Shown here: positions 1-7,506 of the stretch, piece by piece
Numbering within the stretch: the first letter of the stretch is position 1
Layout: every line of letters begins with the position of its first letter
Assembly (NCBI GenBank): GCA_934504065.1
Contig: CAKSVQ010000040.1
Span: 1 to 15,770, forward strand
Source of the DNA: an uncultured Dysosmobacter sp.
Lineage (GTDB): Bacteria; Bacillota; Clostridia; Oscillospirales; Oscillospiraceae
Length of the DNA: 15,770 bases
Direction of reading: 5' to 3'
Position numbers and translations under genes: made by a program
Notes under the pieces: generated by a model
The model's database searches: none
The model's input: the letters and a program-made list of their open reading frames with translations, nothing else
What the model was told of the DNA's origin: nothing

Positions 1-654
1 GACAACATCGTCTCCGACTTCATCCCCCACCTGCTGGTGCACGGCGGCTGGGTCGTGGACGAGAACAACCAGCCCACCGTGGATACGCCGGAGTTCAAGG
101 CTGCCATGCAGGAATATCTGGACCTCTATGCGCTGGGCGACACCATGGATAAGGACGACATCGTGGCGGCGATCGACGGCGGCACCGCTGCTCTGGGGCA
201 GGCCTGGCCCGGCTGGTACGTGCCCACGGCGGACACCAACGCCAACTACACGGTCATCCCCACCAAGCTCAACGACGCGGACACCCCCAAGAACACCTCC
301 ATGTACGGCGTGTGGTGCATCGGCATTCCCAACAACGCCCCCAACAAGGATCTGGCGCTGGAGCTGCTGGAATACGTGATGAGCCCCGAGGTCCAGCTGG
401 ATTCCATTCAGGTCGGCGGCGTGCCCTGCCGCGAGAGCTGCCTGCTCAACCCTGATGTGCTGGCCACCTATCCCCAGTATGAGACGGTCTGCGCCGCGTT
501 GAAGACCGGTGTGTATCGCCCTGTGATCGCGGAGTGGAACCAGTTCACCACCATTCTGGGCACTGAGATGGACAACATCATTCAGGGTACCAAGAGCATC
601 GATCAGGGTCTGGCCGATGCCCAGAGCCAGCTCGTTGAGCTGATGGCGGGCTAA
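1..654 (+). CDS. Sugar ABC transporter substrate-binding protein (C-terminal part, 5' end outside window)
   Basis: The reading frame is open from base 1 and ends with TAA at 652-654, giving about 217 residues. Family 1 extracellular solute-binding proteins are usually 400-450 residues, so roughly the N-terminal half, including any lipoprotein signal, lies upstream of the window. Visible family features are the pattern around GTAALGQAWPGWYVPTAD (substrate-pocket region rich in Trp and Tyr), the 'MYGVWCIGIPNNAPNKDLAL' segment followed by 'LLEYVMSPEVQ', and a C-terminal helix that ends in ELMAG. The protein would bind a sugar or glycoside outside the membrane and deliver it to the permease encoded next. 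A GTG at 37 could be misread as a start, but the frame continues upstream without a stop. Substrate not determinable. The family assignment is firm. Confidence 0.85.
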   Translation, partial: DNIVSDFIPHLLVHGGWVVDENNQPTVDTPEFKAAMQEYLDLYALGDTMDKDDIVAAIDGGTAALGQAWPGWYVPTADTNANYTVIPTKLNDADTPKNTSMYGVWCIGIPNNAPNKDLALELLEYVMSPEVQLDSIQVGGVPCRESCLLNPDVLATYPQYETVCAALKTGVYRPVIAEWNQFTTILGTEMDNIIQGTKSIDQGLADAQSQLVELMAG

Positions 655-688
655 GACTTCCCACTTCTCAAGCGAACGTACCTTTCCG

Positions 689-716
689 CGGCGGGGCCGG
701 GCAACCGGCCCCGCCG
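689..716 (+). other. GC-rich intercistronic hairpin with GCAA tetraloop
   Basis: Bases 689-700 pair perfectly with 705-716 (12 bp, almost all G-C) around a GCAA loop, which is a GNRA-type stable tetraloop. No T run follows, so it is not a typical intrinsic terminator. It lies between the binding-protein gene and the permease gene. In other maltose-type operons, hairpins here protect the upstream mRNA and lower permease expression. That role here is inference. Confidence 0.75.
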
Positions 717-756
717 GACACAGAAACATCAACGCTCCAGAAATGAGGCTGCTGCA

Positions 757-1653
757 ATGAAAAGAAATTTGACCGCGAGATCCCAGACCGCGGAATCTCA
801 GACCAGACGCTTTGGTCTGGAGATGCTGACGCCGACCATGGTGATTTTGATCGTCATGACCGCGTATCCGCTGATTTTTACGTTGATTTACAGCTTTACC
901 GATTACAATTACTTAAAGGGAACGGACAAGGCCTCCTTCGTCCTGTTCAAAAACTACATCAAGCTCTTTAAAAACGACTATTTCCGTCAGGCGGTTTTCA
1001 ACACCATCAAGTTCACGATCCTTGCCGTGATCCTTGAGGTGGGGCTGGGACTGCTGGTAGCGGTTTTTATCAATAGCCTGAAGCGGGGGCAGAAGGTCAT
1101 GCGCACGCTGTTGCTGCTGCCGTATCTGCTGCCTGCGGTAACGGTGGCGCTGAGCTGGCGGATGATGCTCTCTTCCAACTACGGTATCATCAACCAGTTC
1201 CTCACAAGTCTCGGCCTGCCGTATTACAACTGGTTCCTCGACACCAAAACGGCTTTCGGAACGATTCTGCTCATCGACGTGTGGCAGAATACGCCGTTCG
1301 TGTTCCTGCTGCTGTTCGCTTCGCTGCAATCCGTGCCGGAGGGGCAGTATGAGGCCGCCCGCATTGACGGGGCGGGGACGCTTCAGCAGTTCTGGTATGT
1401 GACGATCCCCAACATCAAAAACAGCCTTGCGCTGTGCGCCCTGCTGCGCACCATCGACACGTTCCGCCTTTTCGAGAAGGTCAACGTCCTCACCGGCGGC
1501 GGCCCCGCGGGCACGACGTCCACCATCACCCAGTACCTCTACAACTATGGTATCAAGTCTCTGGACTTCGGCTTTGGCAGCGCGGGCGCCATTGTCATGA
1601 CGCTGCTGGTGCTGTTGCTGTCCAGCTTGTATATCAAGCGGGCCATTTCCTGA
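757..1653 (+). CDS. Carbohydrate ABC transporter permease, MalF/UgpA-type
   Basis: A 298-residue integral membrane protein. The N-terminus is basic and cytoplasmic (MKRNLTARSQ), followed by a first hydrophobic segment near residues 25-47 and further membrane segments near 85-108, 120-140, 168-190 and 270-293. The EAA loop that contacts the ATPase is clear at residues 199-219 (EAARIDGAG followed by a TIPNIK end). Length and topology fit the MalF/LacF/UgpA subfamily (binding-protein-dependent transport inner membrane component). Start ATG 757 has GAGG at 744-747. It lies 102 bases after the binding-protein gene, across a hairpin, and is almost certainly in the same operon. The partner MalG-type permease expected next is absent here, replaced by a hydrolase gene. 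Confidence 0.9.
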   Translation: MKRNLTARSQTAESQTRRFGLEMLTPTMVILIVMTAYPLIFTLIYSFTDYNYLKGTDKASFVLFKNYIKLFKNDYFRQAVFNTIKFTILAVILEVGLGLLVAVFINSLKRGQKVMRTLLLLPYLLPAVTVALSWRMMLSSNYGIINQFLTSLGLPYYNWFLDTKTAFGTILLIDVWQNTPFVFLLLFASLQSVPEGQYEAARIDGAGTLQQFWYVTIPNIKNSLALCALLRTIDTFRLFEKVNVLTGGGPAGTTSTITQYLYNYGIKSLDFGFGSAGAIVMTLLVLLLSSLYIKRAIS

Positions 1654-1674
1654 GCGGCCATGGAAGAAAAGAAC

Positions 1675-2652
1675 ATGCGGCTCACCTTTATCAATGTGGG
1701 CTATGGGGAGGCCATGGTGCTGGAGTGCCCCGACGCCTCCCGCCCCGGCGGAGTGTTCACCGCCCTGATCGACGGCGGCGGCGCGGAGGAAGCGGAGTTT
1801 GCGGGCAGCACCTCCGGCAGGCTTCCCGCTGCGGAATACCTGAAACGGCGGGACATCCGCCGGATCGATCTGGCTGTCAGCACTCATATCCATGAAGATC
1901 ATCTGTGCGGACTGCTGTGCGCCTGCCGTGCGGCCCCGCCGGATGCGCTGTGGCAGGCGCTGCCGCCGGACTTTTACCGCACGTTGCGCCCGCTGGATGT
2001 CTCGGCGGCCCGCACGGCGTCGGAGAGCAAGTTCCTCCGGGCGCTGAACGACTATCGTACGCTGTGTGCGCTGGCAGAGGGCGGCATTTCCGCCCCGCCG
2101 GAGGGCGTGGAGCAGGCGCTGTGTCCGGGCCTGCGGGCTAGGGTGCTCTCGCCCGATGCGACGCGGCGGGAGGAGCTGGCCGCGGCCATGACGGCGCTTT
2201 ACGCCAAGACGGAGGGCACTGAGGCATTTTACCGCGAGCTGGATGCGCTGGACGCCCGCATGAACAATTTTAGCTTGATCCTGCGGCTGGACTATTTCGG
2301 CACCCGGCTGCTGCTGCCGGGAGACACCAACCTTTCCGGCTATGGCGGCATCGACCCCGCGGAGCTGCGGGCCGACATTTTCAAAATCGGCCACCACGGG
2401 CAGAAAGACGGTGCGGACGCGGCGCTGCTGCAGGCGGTGCGGCCTCAGGCGGCGGTGTGCTGTGCCTCCGGTGACCGGAGGTATGAAAGCGCCCATCCGG
2501 CGGCCATGCAGCTGCTGGCCGATTTCGGGGCGAAGCGGTATTTTTCCGACTGTCCCCCGGTCTCCGGCGTTTCGCTGGAACCCCATCAGGCGCTGCAATT
2601 CACCATTGGCCCCGGCGGGGTCTGGGATGCGCAGTATCTTTCCGGCATCTGA
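1675..2652 (+). CDS. Metallo-beta-lactamase-fold hydrolase, ComEC/Rec2-like soluble domain
   Basis: From ATG 1675 the product has 325 residues. The metal-binding motif is THIHEDH at residues 70-76 (H71, H73, D75, H76), with a later GDTN motif (D217) and a GHHGQKDG motif (H240, H241). This order resembles the MBL domain of ComEC-type proteins, but there are no membrane segments, so it is a soluble stand-alone enzyme. The start N-terminus MRLTFINVGYGEAM matches the usual first strand of the fold. I prefer ATG 1675 over ATG 1660 because GGAAG at 1662-1666 is well spaced for 1675, whereas nothing useful precedes 1660. It lies 21 bases after the permease stop and 21 bases before the ATPase gene, inside a sugar-transport operon. 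A role as esterase, lactonase or phosphodiesterase is possible. The substrate is unknown. Confidence 0.82.
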   Translation: MRLTFINVGYGEAMVLECPDASRPGGVFTALIDGGGAEEAEFAGSTSGRLPAAEYLKRRDIRRIDLAVSTHIHEDHLCGLLCACRAAPPDALWQALPPDFYRTLRPLDVSAARTASESKFLRALNDYRTLCALAEGGISAPPEGVEQALCPGLRARVLSPDATRREELAAAMTALYAKTEGTEAFYRELDALDARMNNFSLILRLDYFGTRLLLPGDTNLSGYGGIDPAELRADIFKIGHHGQKDGADAALLQAVRPQAAVCCASGDRRYESAHPAAMQLLADFGAKRYFSDCPPVSGVSLEPHQALQFTIGPGGVWDAQYLSGI

Positions 2653-2656
2653 AAAA

Positions 2657-2664
2657 AGAGGAGG
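2657..2664 (+). promoter_or_regulatory. Strong ribosome binding site of the ATPase gene
   Basis: The sequence AGAGGAGG lies 9 bases before ATG 2674. It is the strongest Shine-Dalgarno site in this operon, which fits independent, high translation of a shared ATPase. Confidence 0.7.
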
Positions 2665-2673
2665 AAACACACC

Positions 2674-3849
2674 ATGGCAGAGGTCATTTTAAAGAATATC
2701 AAAAAGGTCTATCCCCATCAGGAGCCGAAAAAGAAGAAAAAGGGCGAGACGGAGAAAAAGACCAATCTCAAGGTCACGGACGAGGGCGTTCTGGCTGTGG
2801 ACGACTTCAACCTGAACATTGCGGACAAGGAATTCATCGTGCTGGTCGGTCCCTCCGGCTGCGGCAAGTCCACCACGCTGCGGATGGTGGCGGGTCTGGA
2901 AGAGATCTCCGGCGGTGAGCTTTACATCGGTGGCCAGCTGATGAACGATGTGGCCCCCAAGGACCGGGACATCGCCATGGTGTTTCAGAACTATGCCCTG
3001 TATCCCCACATGACAGTGCGAGAGAACATAGGCTTCCCCCTGAAGCTGCGCAAGATCGCCAGGGAAGAGATCGACAAGCGGGTGGATCAGGCGGCAGAGA
3101 TTCTGGGCATCACGGAGTATCTGGACCGCAAGCCCAAGGCTCTTTCCGGCGGCCAGCGCCAGCGGGTGGCCATTGGCCGCGCCATCGTCCGGGAGCCGAA
3201 GGTGCTGCTGATGGATGAGCCACTTTCCAATCTGGATGCCAAGCTGCGCAACCAGATGCGGGCGGAGATCATCAAGCTGCGCCAGCGTATCGACACCACG
3301 TTTATCTACGTTACCCATGACCAGACCGAGGCCATGACACTGGGCGACCGCATTGTCATCATGAAGGACGGTGTGATCCAGCAGATCGGCACCCCGCAGG
3401 AGGTCTTTGACCACCCGGCTAACCTCTTTGTGGCAGGCTTCATCGGAATGCCTCAGATGAACTTCTACAATGCGGAGCTGGTGGAGGAAAACGGCAGCTT
3501 TGCCGTGGTGCTGGAGGGCGCAAAGGTGGTGCTGCCGGAGGAAAAGCAGCAGAACCTGAAGAAAAACGGCGTGCGACCCGGTCCGGTCACGCTGGGCGTG
3601 CGGCCGGAGCACCTGCTGTTGGGCGGTGGTGACGGCGCGATCCACGGCACCGTGGATGTCAGCGAGATGATGGGCAGCGCCGTGCACCTGCATGTCAGTG
3701 CCTGCGGCGGCGACACCATTATGATCGTTCCCACCACAGAGATCGAGAGCACGGCGGCCTTTGCCATCGGCAGCCCCATCTCCTTTACTTTCAACGGCAA
3801 TACCGCCCATCTTTTCGACCGCGAGACCCAGAAAAATCTGGAAGCCTGA
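2674..3849 (+). CDS. Sugar ABC transporter ATP-binding protein, MsmK/UgpC (MalK) family
   Basis: A 391-residue cytoplasmic ATPase that energises carbohydrate uptake. Seen: Walker A GPSGCGKST at residues 59-67, signature LSGGQ at 157-161, Walker B VLLMDEP at 177-183, H-loop His215, then a C-terminal regulatory OB-type (TOBE) domain from about 240, including LGVRPEH. Length is close to MalK (about 370). The extra residues are a lysine-rich insert near residues 15-37 (KKKKKGETEKK region), which occurs in many clostridial members. It is the last gene of the operon, followed after 18 bases by a terminator. In Firmicutes such ATPases often serve several sugar importers, so it may power more than the permease encoded here. 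Function as an ABC sugar ATPase is certain; the symbol (msmK or ugpC) is left open. Confidence 0.95.
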   Translation: MAEVILKNIKKVYPHQEPKKKKKGETEKKTNLKVTDEGVLAVDDFNLNIADKEFIVLVGPSGCGKSTTLRMVAGLEEISGGELYIGGQLMNDVAPKDRDIAMVFQNYALYPHMTVRENIGFPLKLRKIAREEIDKRVDQAAEILGITEYLDRKPKALSGGQRQRVAIGRAIVREPKVLLMDEPLSNLDAKLRNQMRAEIIKLRQRIDTTFIYVTHDQTEAMTLGDRIVIMKDGVIQQIGTPQEVFDHPANLFVAGFIGMPQMNFYNAELVEENGSFAVVLEGAKVVLPEEKQQNLKKNGVRPGPVTLGVRPEHLLLGGGDGAIHGTVDVSEMMGSAVHLHVSACGGDTIMIVPTTEIESTAAFAIGSPISFTFNGNTAHLFDRETQKNLEA

Positions 3850-3867
3850 GCTTACAGCATCATCAAA

Positions 3868-3902
3868 ACCGCCCCGGCCTTTTAGGCTGGGGCGGTTTTT
3901 CT
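3868..3902 (+). terminator. Intrinsic terminator of the sugar ABC operon
   Basis: A 12-bp stem (3868-3879 with 3885-3896, one G-T pair) around a TTTTA loop is followed by a T run at 3896-3900. It lies 18 bases after the ATPase stop codon. This is a standard rho-independent terminator. Confidence 0.93.
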
Positions 3903-3930
3903 TGCAATTCAGAGGACGTACCTATATAAT
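3902..3930 (+). promoter_or_regulatory. Sigma-A-type promoter upstream of the broken sensor gene
   Basis: TTGCAA (3902-3907) and a consensus TATAAT (3925-3930) are separated by exactly 17 bases. It begins at the very end of the preceding terminator and would start transcripts near 3937, about 74 bases before ATG 4011. The same pair of hexamers, TTGCAA-17-TATAAT, recurs at 7648-7676. Confidence 0.7.
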
Positions 3931-4010
3931 AAAAAGATACATGGTGGATTCTGGAATTTGGCGGAGATGGCTGGGGGGAGATCGCGGGGAAGCACACGGA
4001 AAAGAGGTTC

Positions 4011-5840
4011 ATGCGGCACATCGGCATCAACGTGGTGATTTTGCTGCTGGCGATCGTGATTTTGCTGGTGCTGGCGCAGCGGGAAAACCATGCCCGGCAG
4101 ATGCTCCAGATCGATGAGTATATCAGCGAGCTTTCCGCCAGAACGGCCCAGCATATCGGGGATGTTTTTCAGAACCAGAAGGACGAGGTGGCGTCGCTTG
4201 CGTGTCTATACGGACTGTCCCTCCACTCGCCGTAGGCGGACCGGGGACTGCTGAAGGGACTGGAAGAGCACTCCGGGCTGGACAGTATCCGTTTTATCTC
4301 CCCCAACGGTGTGAGCTATACCAGCGGCAAGGCCACGGCGGATGTCTGCGATCGGGATTATTTCAAAAAGGGCATTGCCGGGGAGCAGGGCGTCGATGTG
4401 GTGATGCGCTCCCGCTTCAGCGCGGGAAGAGTGGTGGGCTTTTACGCTCCTGTCCGCTTTGAGGGGGAAATTTGCGGCGTGCTGGTTGGTTTTTTGAATG
4501 AGCACACCGTCTCCAACCTCCTGCGCACGCAGCTTTACGGTTATGCGGCAGACACCATGCTGCTGGACGGGAATGGGACGGTTCTGGGCCGATATATCGA
4601 CTCGCAGACGGAGAAAATCGCCAATGTCCGGGACGTGACGCACACCATTCGGGAGGGCCAGCGCACCAAAGCCATGGAGGCGCTGGAGAACCGGACGAGC
4701 TGCGCGTTCCGCTTTCAGGGTACGGCGGGAGAGAGCACCGGATGCATCGTTCCCGTGGAGGGGACGGACTGGATGGTGTTACAGCTTTTCCCGTCGGAGG
4801 CCGTGCGGGATATGGTGGACGCGGTGAACCGGGATGAACAGTTCCTGATGGTTCTGCTGACGGCGCTGCTGGTCTGGTTTGGGGCGCAGATTCTGTTTGT
4901 GTGGAAAAAGAAGGCGGCATTGGATCATGCCCGGGAGAATAAGGACCGGGTGACCAAACTGCTGCAAAATGTGGCGGACGATTATATTTGCCTGATCGAT
5001 GTGAATCTGAAAACCGGGCAGGAAGAGCAGTTCCGCCTTTATGACGGCGAAAAGCTGACGGATTGGGCCGAGGGAAATTATGATTATACCCACTGCGTAA
5101 AGCGCTATGCCCAAAGCGTGGTGTGCGAAAATGACCGCCAGCGGTTTGAAAACGCGGCCTCGCTGCAAACGCTGGAGCAGGTGCTCACCGCGCAGAAGGA
5201 TTTTTACATGGAGTACGATGCCATGGTGGGCGGTGAAAAGCGGCATCTGCAAAGCAAATTTACCCGCTATGCAGAGCCGGGGCGGGAGGCCCATATCCTC
5301 ATTGGCATTCTGGACATCACGGGCCTGACCCGGGAGCAGGTCCGTGCGCAGACCAGCATGGACCTCATCGTGTCGGCGGCCAGCACAGTGTATCCCTTTA
5401 TTCTGGAGGAGAACCTGACGAAAAATGAGACCCGGACGGTATACAATCAGGGCATCGTCCACGCGGGGCGGATGGAACGGCTGACAGTGGAGGAACTGGT
5501 CGACAGCCTGAAAACCTCGGTAGAGCCGGAGGACCTTGAAAAGCTGACCCCCTCCATGGGCTGGGAGGCCAAGCTGGCAGCCTATGGCCGGGGCGAGCGC
5601 TCTTCCTATCTCAGGCTGCGCCAGTGGGGAGACGACGGAAAAATCCACTGGATGGAGACCCGGCACATTCGTGCGCTGGATGATCCCGGCCGGGCATCCG
5701 TGCCCATCGTCGCTGTGACGGCCAACGCCTTTGATGAGGATTGGCAGGAGGCGAAAAAGGCGGGCATGAATGGCCACGTGGCAAAACCCGTGAGCCTTCA
5801 GGAGTTGAAAAGAGTGATGGCGCAGGTGAGCGGCGCGTAA
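4011..5840 (+). pseudogene. Decayed membrane sensor (hybrid histidine kinase-type) with in-frame TAG and lost kinase core
   Basis: One frame runs from ATG 4011 to TAA 5840 but is broken by TAG at 4233-4235. The protein reads smoothly on both sides of the stop. Parts in order: membrane segment (4023-4074), an extracytoplasmic dCache-like sensor region up to about 4840, a second membrane segment (4842-4904), then two PAS-like stretches (about 4960-5320 and 5340-5655). After 5655 the frame passes directly into the C-terminal third of a receiver domain (IRALDD, PIVAVTANAF, GMNGHVAKP). The HisKA and ATPase domains expected between are missing, as are the receiver's acidic pocket and phospho-acceptor Asp. 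The join sits where PAS 'HWMETR' and receiver 'ATRHIRAL' sequences look alike, suggesting an in-frame deletion. The start ATG 4011 has AGAGG only 3 bases away, which is short. A shortened signalling protein made by readthrough, or restarted at GTG 4311, cannot be excluded, but it would lack kinase activity. Confidence 0.8.
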
Positions 5841-5869
5841 GGTCCACGATGCTTACCGGACTGAAAAGG

Positions 5870-5919
5870 AAAAAACTGTCCCGCCGCGAAAGAAAACTTT
5901 CGCGGCGGGACGGTTTTTT
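5870..5919. terminator. Bidirectional intrinsic terminator between sensor pseudogene and metY
   Basis: An 18-bp stem (5875-5892 with 5897-5914, one G-T pair) closes on an AAAA loop. T run 5914-5919 follows on the + strand, and an A run at 5870-5875 gives a T run on the - strand. It serves the convergent genes on both sides. Confidence 0.93.
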
Positions 5920-5935
5920 ATCAGCGCTCTGCCGT

Positions 5936-7219
5936 TTACTGCACGGCGGCAAAGCCCTTTTCCAGATCGGCAATGATGTCGTCAATATGCTCGGTGCCGA
6001 TGGACAGGCGGATGGTGTTGGGCTTGATGCCCTGATCGGCCAGTTCCTCGGCGGTGAGCTGGGAATGGGTAGTGGTGGCAGGGTGGATGACCAGCGATTT
6101 TACATCTGCCACATTGGCAAGCAGAGAGAAAATCTCCAGATGGTCGATAAAGGCATGGGCCTCCTTCTGGCCGCCCTTGATCTCAAAGGTGAAGATGGAC
6201 GCGCCGCCGTGGGGGAAATACTTCTCGTACAGGGCATGGTCGGGATGATCGGGCAGGGAGGGGTGATTCACATGCTCCACCTGCGGGTGGTTTGCAAGGA
6301 ACTCCACCACTTTTTTGGTGTTCTCCGCATGGCGGTCCAGCCGGAGGGAGAGAGTCTCCACGCCCTGCAGCAGCAAAAAGGCGTTAAAGGGGGAGATGGC
6401 AGCGCCCGTGTCCCGCAGCAAAATGGCCCGGATGTAGGTGACAAAGGCGGCGGGGCCTGCGGCATCCACAAAGGAAACGCCGTGATAGCTGGGATTGGGC
6501 TCGGCGATGGGGGCATACTTGCCGCTGGCCTTCCAGTCGAACTTGCCGGAGTCCACAATGATGCCGCCCAGCGTGGTGCCGTGGCCGCCGATGAACTTGG
6601 TGGCGGAGTGGACCACCACGTCCGCGCCGTGCTCGATGGGGCGGATGAGGTAGGGCGTGCCGAAGGTGTTGTCCACCACCACAGGCAGGCCGTGCTTGTG
6701 GGCAATCTCTGCAATGGCATCAATGTCGGGAATGTCGCTGTTGGGGTTGCCCAGCGTTTCCAGATACACGACCTTGGTGTTGGGTTGAATGGCGCCCTCC
6801 ACCTCGGCAAGGTCGTGGGCGTTGACAAAGGTGGTGGTCACACCGAAGGCGGGCAGGGTATGGGCCAGCAGGTTATAGCTTCCGCCATAAATGGTCTTCT
6901 GGGCCACGATGTGGTCGCCTGCCTGTGCCAAAGCCTGGATCGTATAGGTAATGGCGGCAGCGCCGGAGGCGGTGGCCAGCGCGGCCACGCCGCCCTCCAA
7001 AGCCGCGATCCGCTTTTCCAGCACGTCCTGCGTGGAGTTGGTCAGGCGGCCATAGATGTTGCCCGCGTCCTGCAATCCGAACCGGGCTGCCGCGTGGGCA
7101 CTGTTGCGGAACACATAGGAAGTAGTCTGGTAAATGGGAACGGCGCGGGCGTCGGTGGCAGGATCGGGTTGCTCCTGTCCCACGTGGAGCTGTAACGTCT
7201 CAAACTTATAATTGCTCAT
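5936..7219 (-). CDS. metY: O-acetylhomoserine aminocarboxypropyltransferase / sulfhydrylase
   Basis: A 427-residue PLP enzyme of the Cys/Met metabolism family. It makes homocysteine from O-acetylhomoserine and sulfide in the cytoplasm, the direct sulfhydrylation route to methionine. Seen: the N-terminal FETLQLHVGQEQPDPATDAR pattern typical of MetY, AVPIYQTTSYVF, the cofactor-contacting Asp183 in VVDNTF, and the Schiff-base lysine K208 in SATKFIGGHG. Length about 430 separates it from cystathionine gamma-synthases (about 380-400). Start ATG (7219) has AGAGGA about 7 bases upstream. An in-frame ATG at 7237 would add MKEELI but its codons overlap this ribosome site, so 7219 is preferred. It is a single-gene unit ending 17 bases from a terminator, with a long leader (7220-7500). 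Confidence 0.95.
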   Translation of the reverse strand: MSNYKFETLQLHVGQEQPDPATDARAVPIYQTTSYVFRNSAHAAARFGLQDAGNIYGRLTNSTQDVLEKRIAALEGGVAALATASGAAAITYTIQALAQAGDHIVAQKTIYGGSYNLLAHTLPAFGVTTTFVNAHDLAEVEGAIQPNTKVVYLETLGNPNSDIPDIDAIAEIAHKHGLPVVVDNTFGTPYLIRPIEHGADVVVHSATKFIGGHGTTLGGIIVDSGKFDWKASGKYAPIAEPNPSYHGVSFVDAAGPAAFVTYIRAILLRDTGAAISPFNAFLLLQGVETLSLRLDRHAENTKKVVEFLANHPQVEHVNHPSLPDHPDHALYEKYFPHGGASIFTFEIKGGQKEAHAFIDHLEIFSLLANVADVKSLVIHPATTTHSQLTAEELADQGIKPNTIRLSIGTEHIDDIIADLEKGFAAVQ

Positions 7220-7290
7220 GATCAATTCCTCTTTCATACAGTATAGTATTCAAATATGTTATTATATGAAGTATCTGGCCGCCGGGGCAT

Positions 7291-7320
7291 AAAAAAACCG
7301 GGGCGACGCTTCGCTCCCGG
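7291..7320 (-). terminator. Intrinsic terminator in the metY leader (putative attenuator)
   Basis: On the - strand CCGGG-A-GCGA, loop AGCG, TCGC-CCCGG forms a 9-bp stem with one bulged A (7298-7320). Seven Ts follow directly (7297-7291). It lies after the small leader ORF and 71 bases before the metY start codon, with no second convincing promoter between. Transcripts from the promoter at 7507-7535 must pass it to reach metY. Confidence 0.85.
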
Positions 7321-7332
7321 ACGGTTGCGGAT

Positions 7333-7355
7333 GGCAGGTCTTGCCTTTCAGCAAG
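7333..7355 (-). promoter_or_regulatory. Two mutually exclusive small hairpins at the leader stop codon
   Basis: Arms 7340-7344 and 7351-7355 (CTTGC/GCAAG) form a hairpin with the leader TGA in its loop. Arms 7333-7336 and 7342-7345 (GGCA/TGCC) form a second one using overlapping bases. Both cannot form at once, and a ribosome on the last Cys codon would block the first. The stems are short (4-5 bp), so this is suggestive only. Confidence 0.35.
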
Positions 7356-7455
7356 CGGACACAAGGAAGCACCCGGCCACAGCAACAGCCCGGGAGTACA
7401 GCATTCGTCCACAGCGGAAATTGCTGCGCAGCAGCTGGATCAGCGCGCTTTGCAT
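7348..7455 (-). CDS. Small 35-residue ORF, probable leader peptide of metY
   Basis: Read on the - strand from ATG 7455 to TGA 7348. The peptide begins MQSALIQLLRSNF and ends VAGCFLVSAC, with Cys at residues 15, 29 and 35; the last sense codon before the stop is TGC (Cys). The ribosome site AAGGAGG (7470-7464) is perfect and 8 bases from the ATG, and the promoter and the terminator bracket it. I recognise no family. Known: cysteine-rich or Cys-ending leader peptides control sulfur genes in some actinobacteria. Inferred: ribosome behaviour at the Cys codons decides readthrough of the terminator at 7291-7320. It might alternatively be a free small membrane-active peptide. Translation is well supported by the ribosome site; the role is not proven. 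Confidence 0.6.
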   Translation of the reverse strand: MQSALIQLLRSNFRCGRMLYSRAVAVAGCFLVSAC

Positions 7456-7470
7456 GAACGGTTCCTCCTT

Positions 7471-7499
7471 AATATACCAATTAAAAAAGTTGGTTTATT
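7471..7499. promoter_or_regulatory. Near-perfect inverted repeat at the metY transcription start
   Basis: Arms AATATACCAA (7471-7480) and TTGGTTTATT (7490-7499) match at 9 of 10 positions around a 9-base AT-only-like spacer (TTAAAAAAG). It covers about +1 to +29 of the - strand transcript, just before the leader ribosome site. It could be an operator for a dimeric repressor or an RNA hairpin at the 5' end. No regulator gene is adjacent. Confidence 0.5.
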
Positions 7500-7506
7500 G
7501 GTGAAT

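Noticed and set aside
913..2670. 585-codon open frame on the - strand across the permease and hydrolase genes
   Set aside because: It is antisense to two genes with clear families. The translation is rich in Arg, Gln, His and Gly, has no domain, and is the usual shadow of GC-rich codon use.
4233..4235. TAG as pyrrolysine or programmed readthrough codon in the sensor gene
   Set aside because: No pyl genes or readthrough context in view, and the gene has a second lesion, so ordinary decay is simpler.
5741..7195. 484-codon open frame on the + strand opposite metY
   Set aside because: Shadow of metY, which has clear PLP motifs; the frame also crosses the terminator at 5870-5919.
7236..7266. Second metY promoter downstream of the attenuator (TATAAT at 7266-7261 or TATACT at 7245-7240, - strand)
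   Set aside because: No acceptable -35 hexamer at 16-18 bases from either -10; AT richness alone explains the matches. It should be kept in mind when testing the attenuation idea.
7220..7500. SAM riboswitch or T-box in the metY leader
   Set aside because: No SAM-I core such as GATGAAACC-type pairing and no T-box AGGGTGGNACCGCG-like sequence; a leader ORF plus terminator explains the region better.
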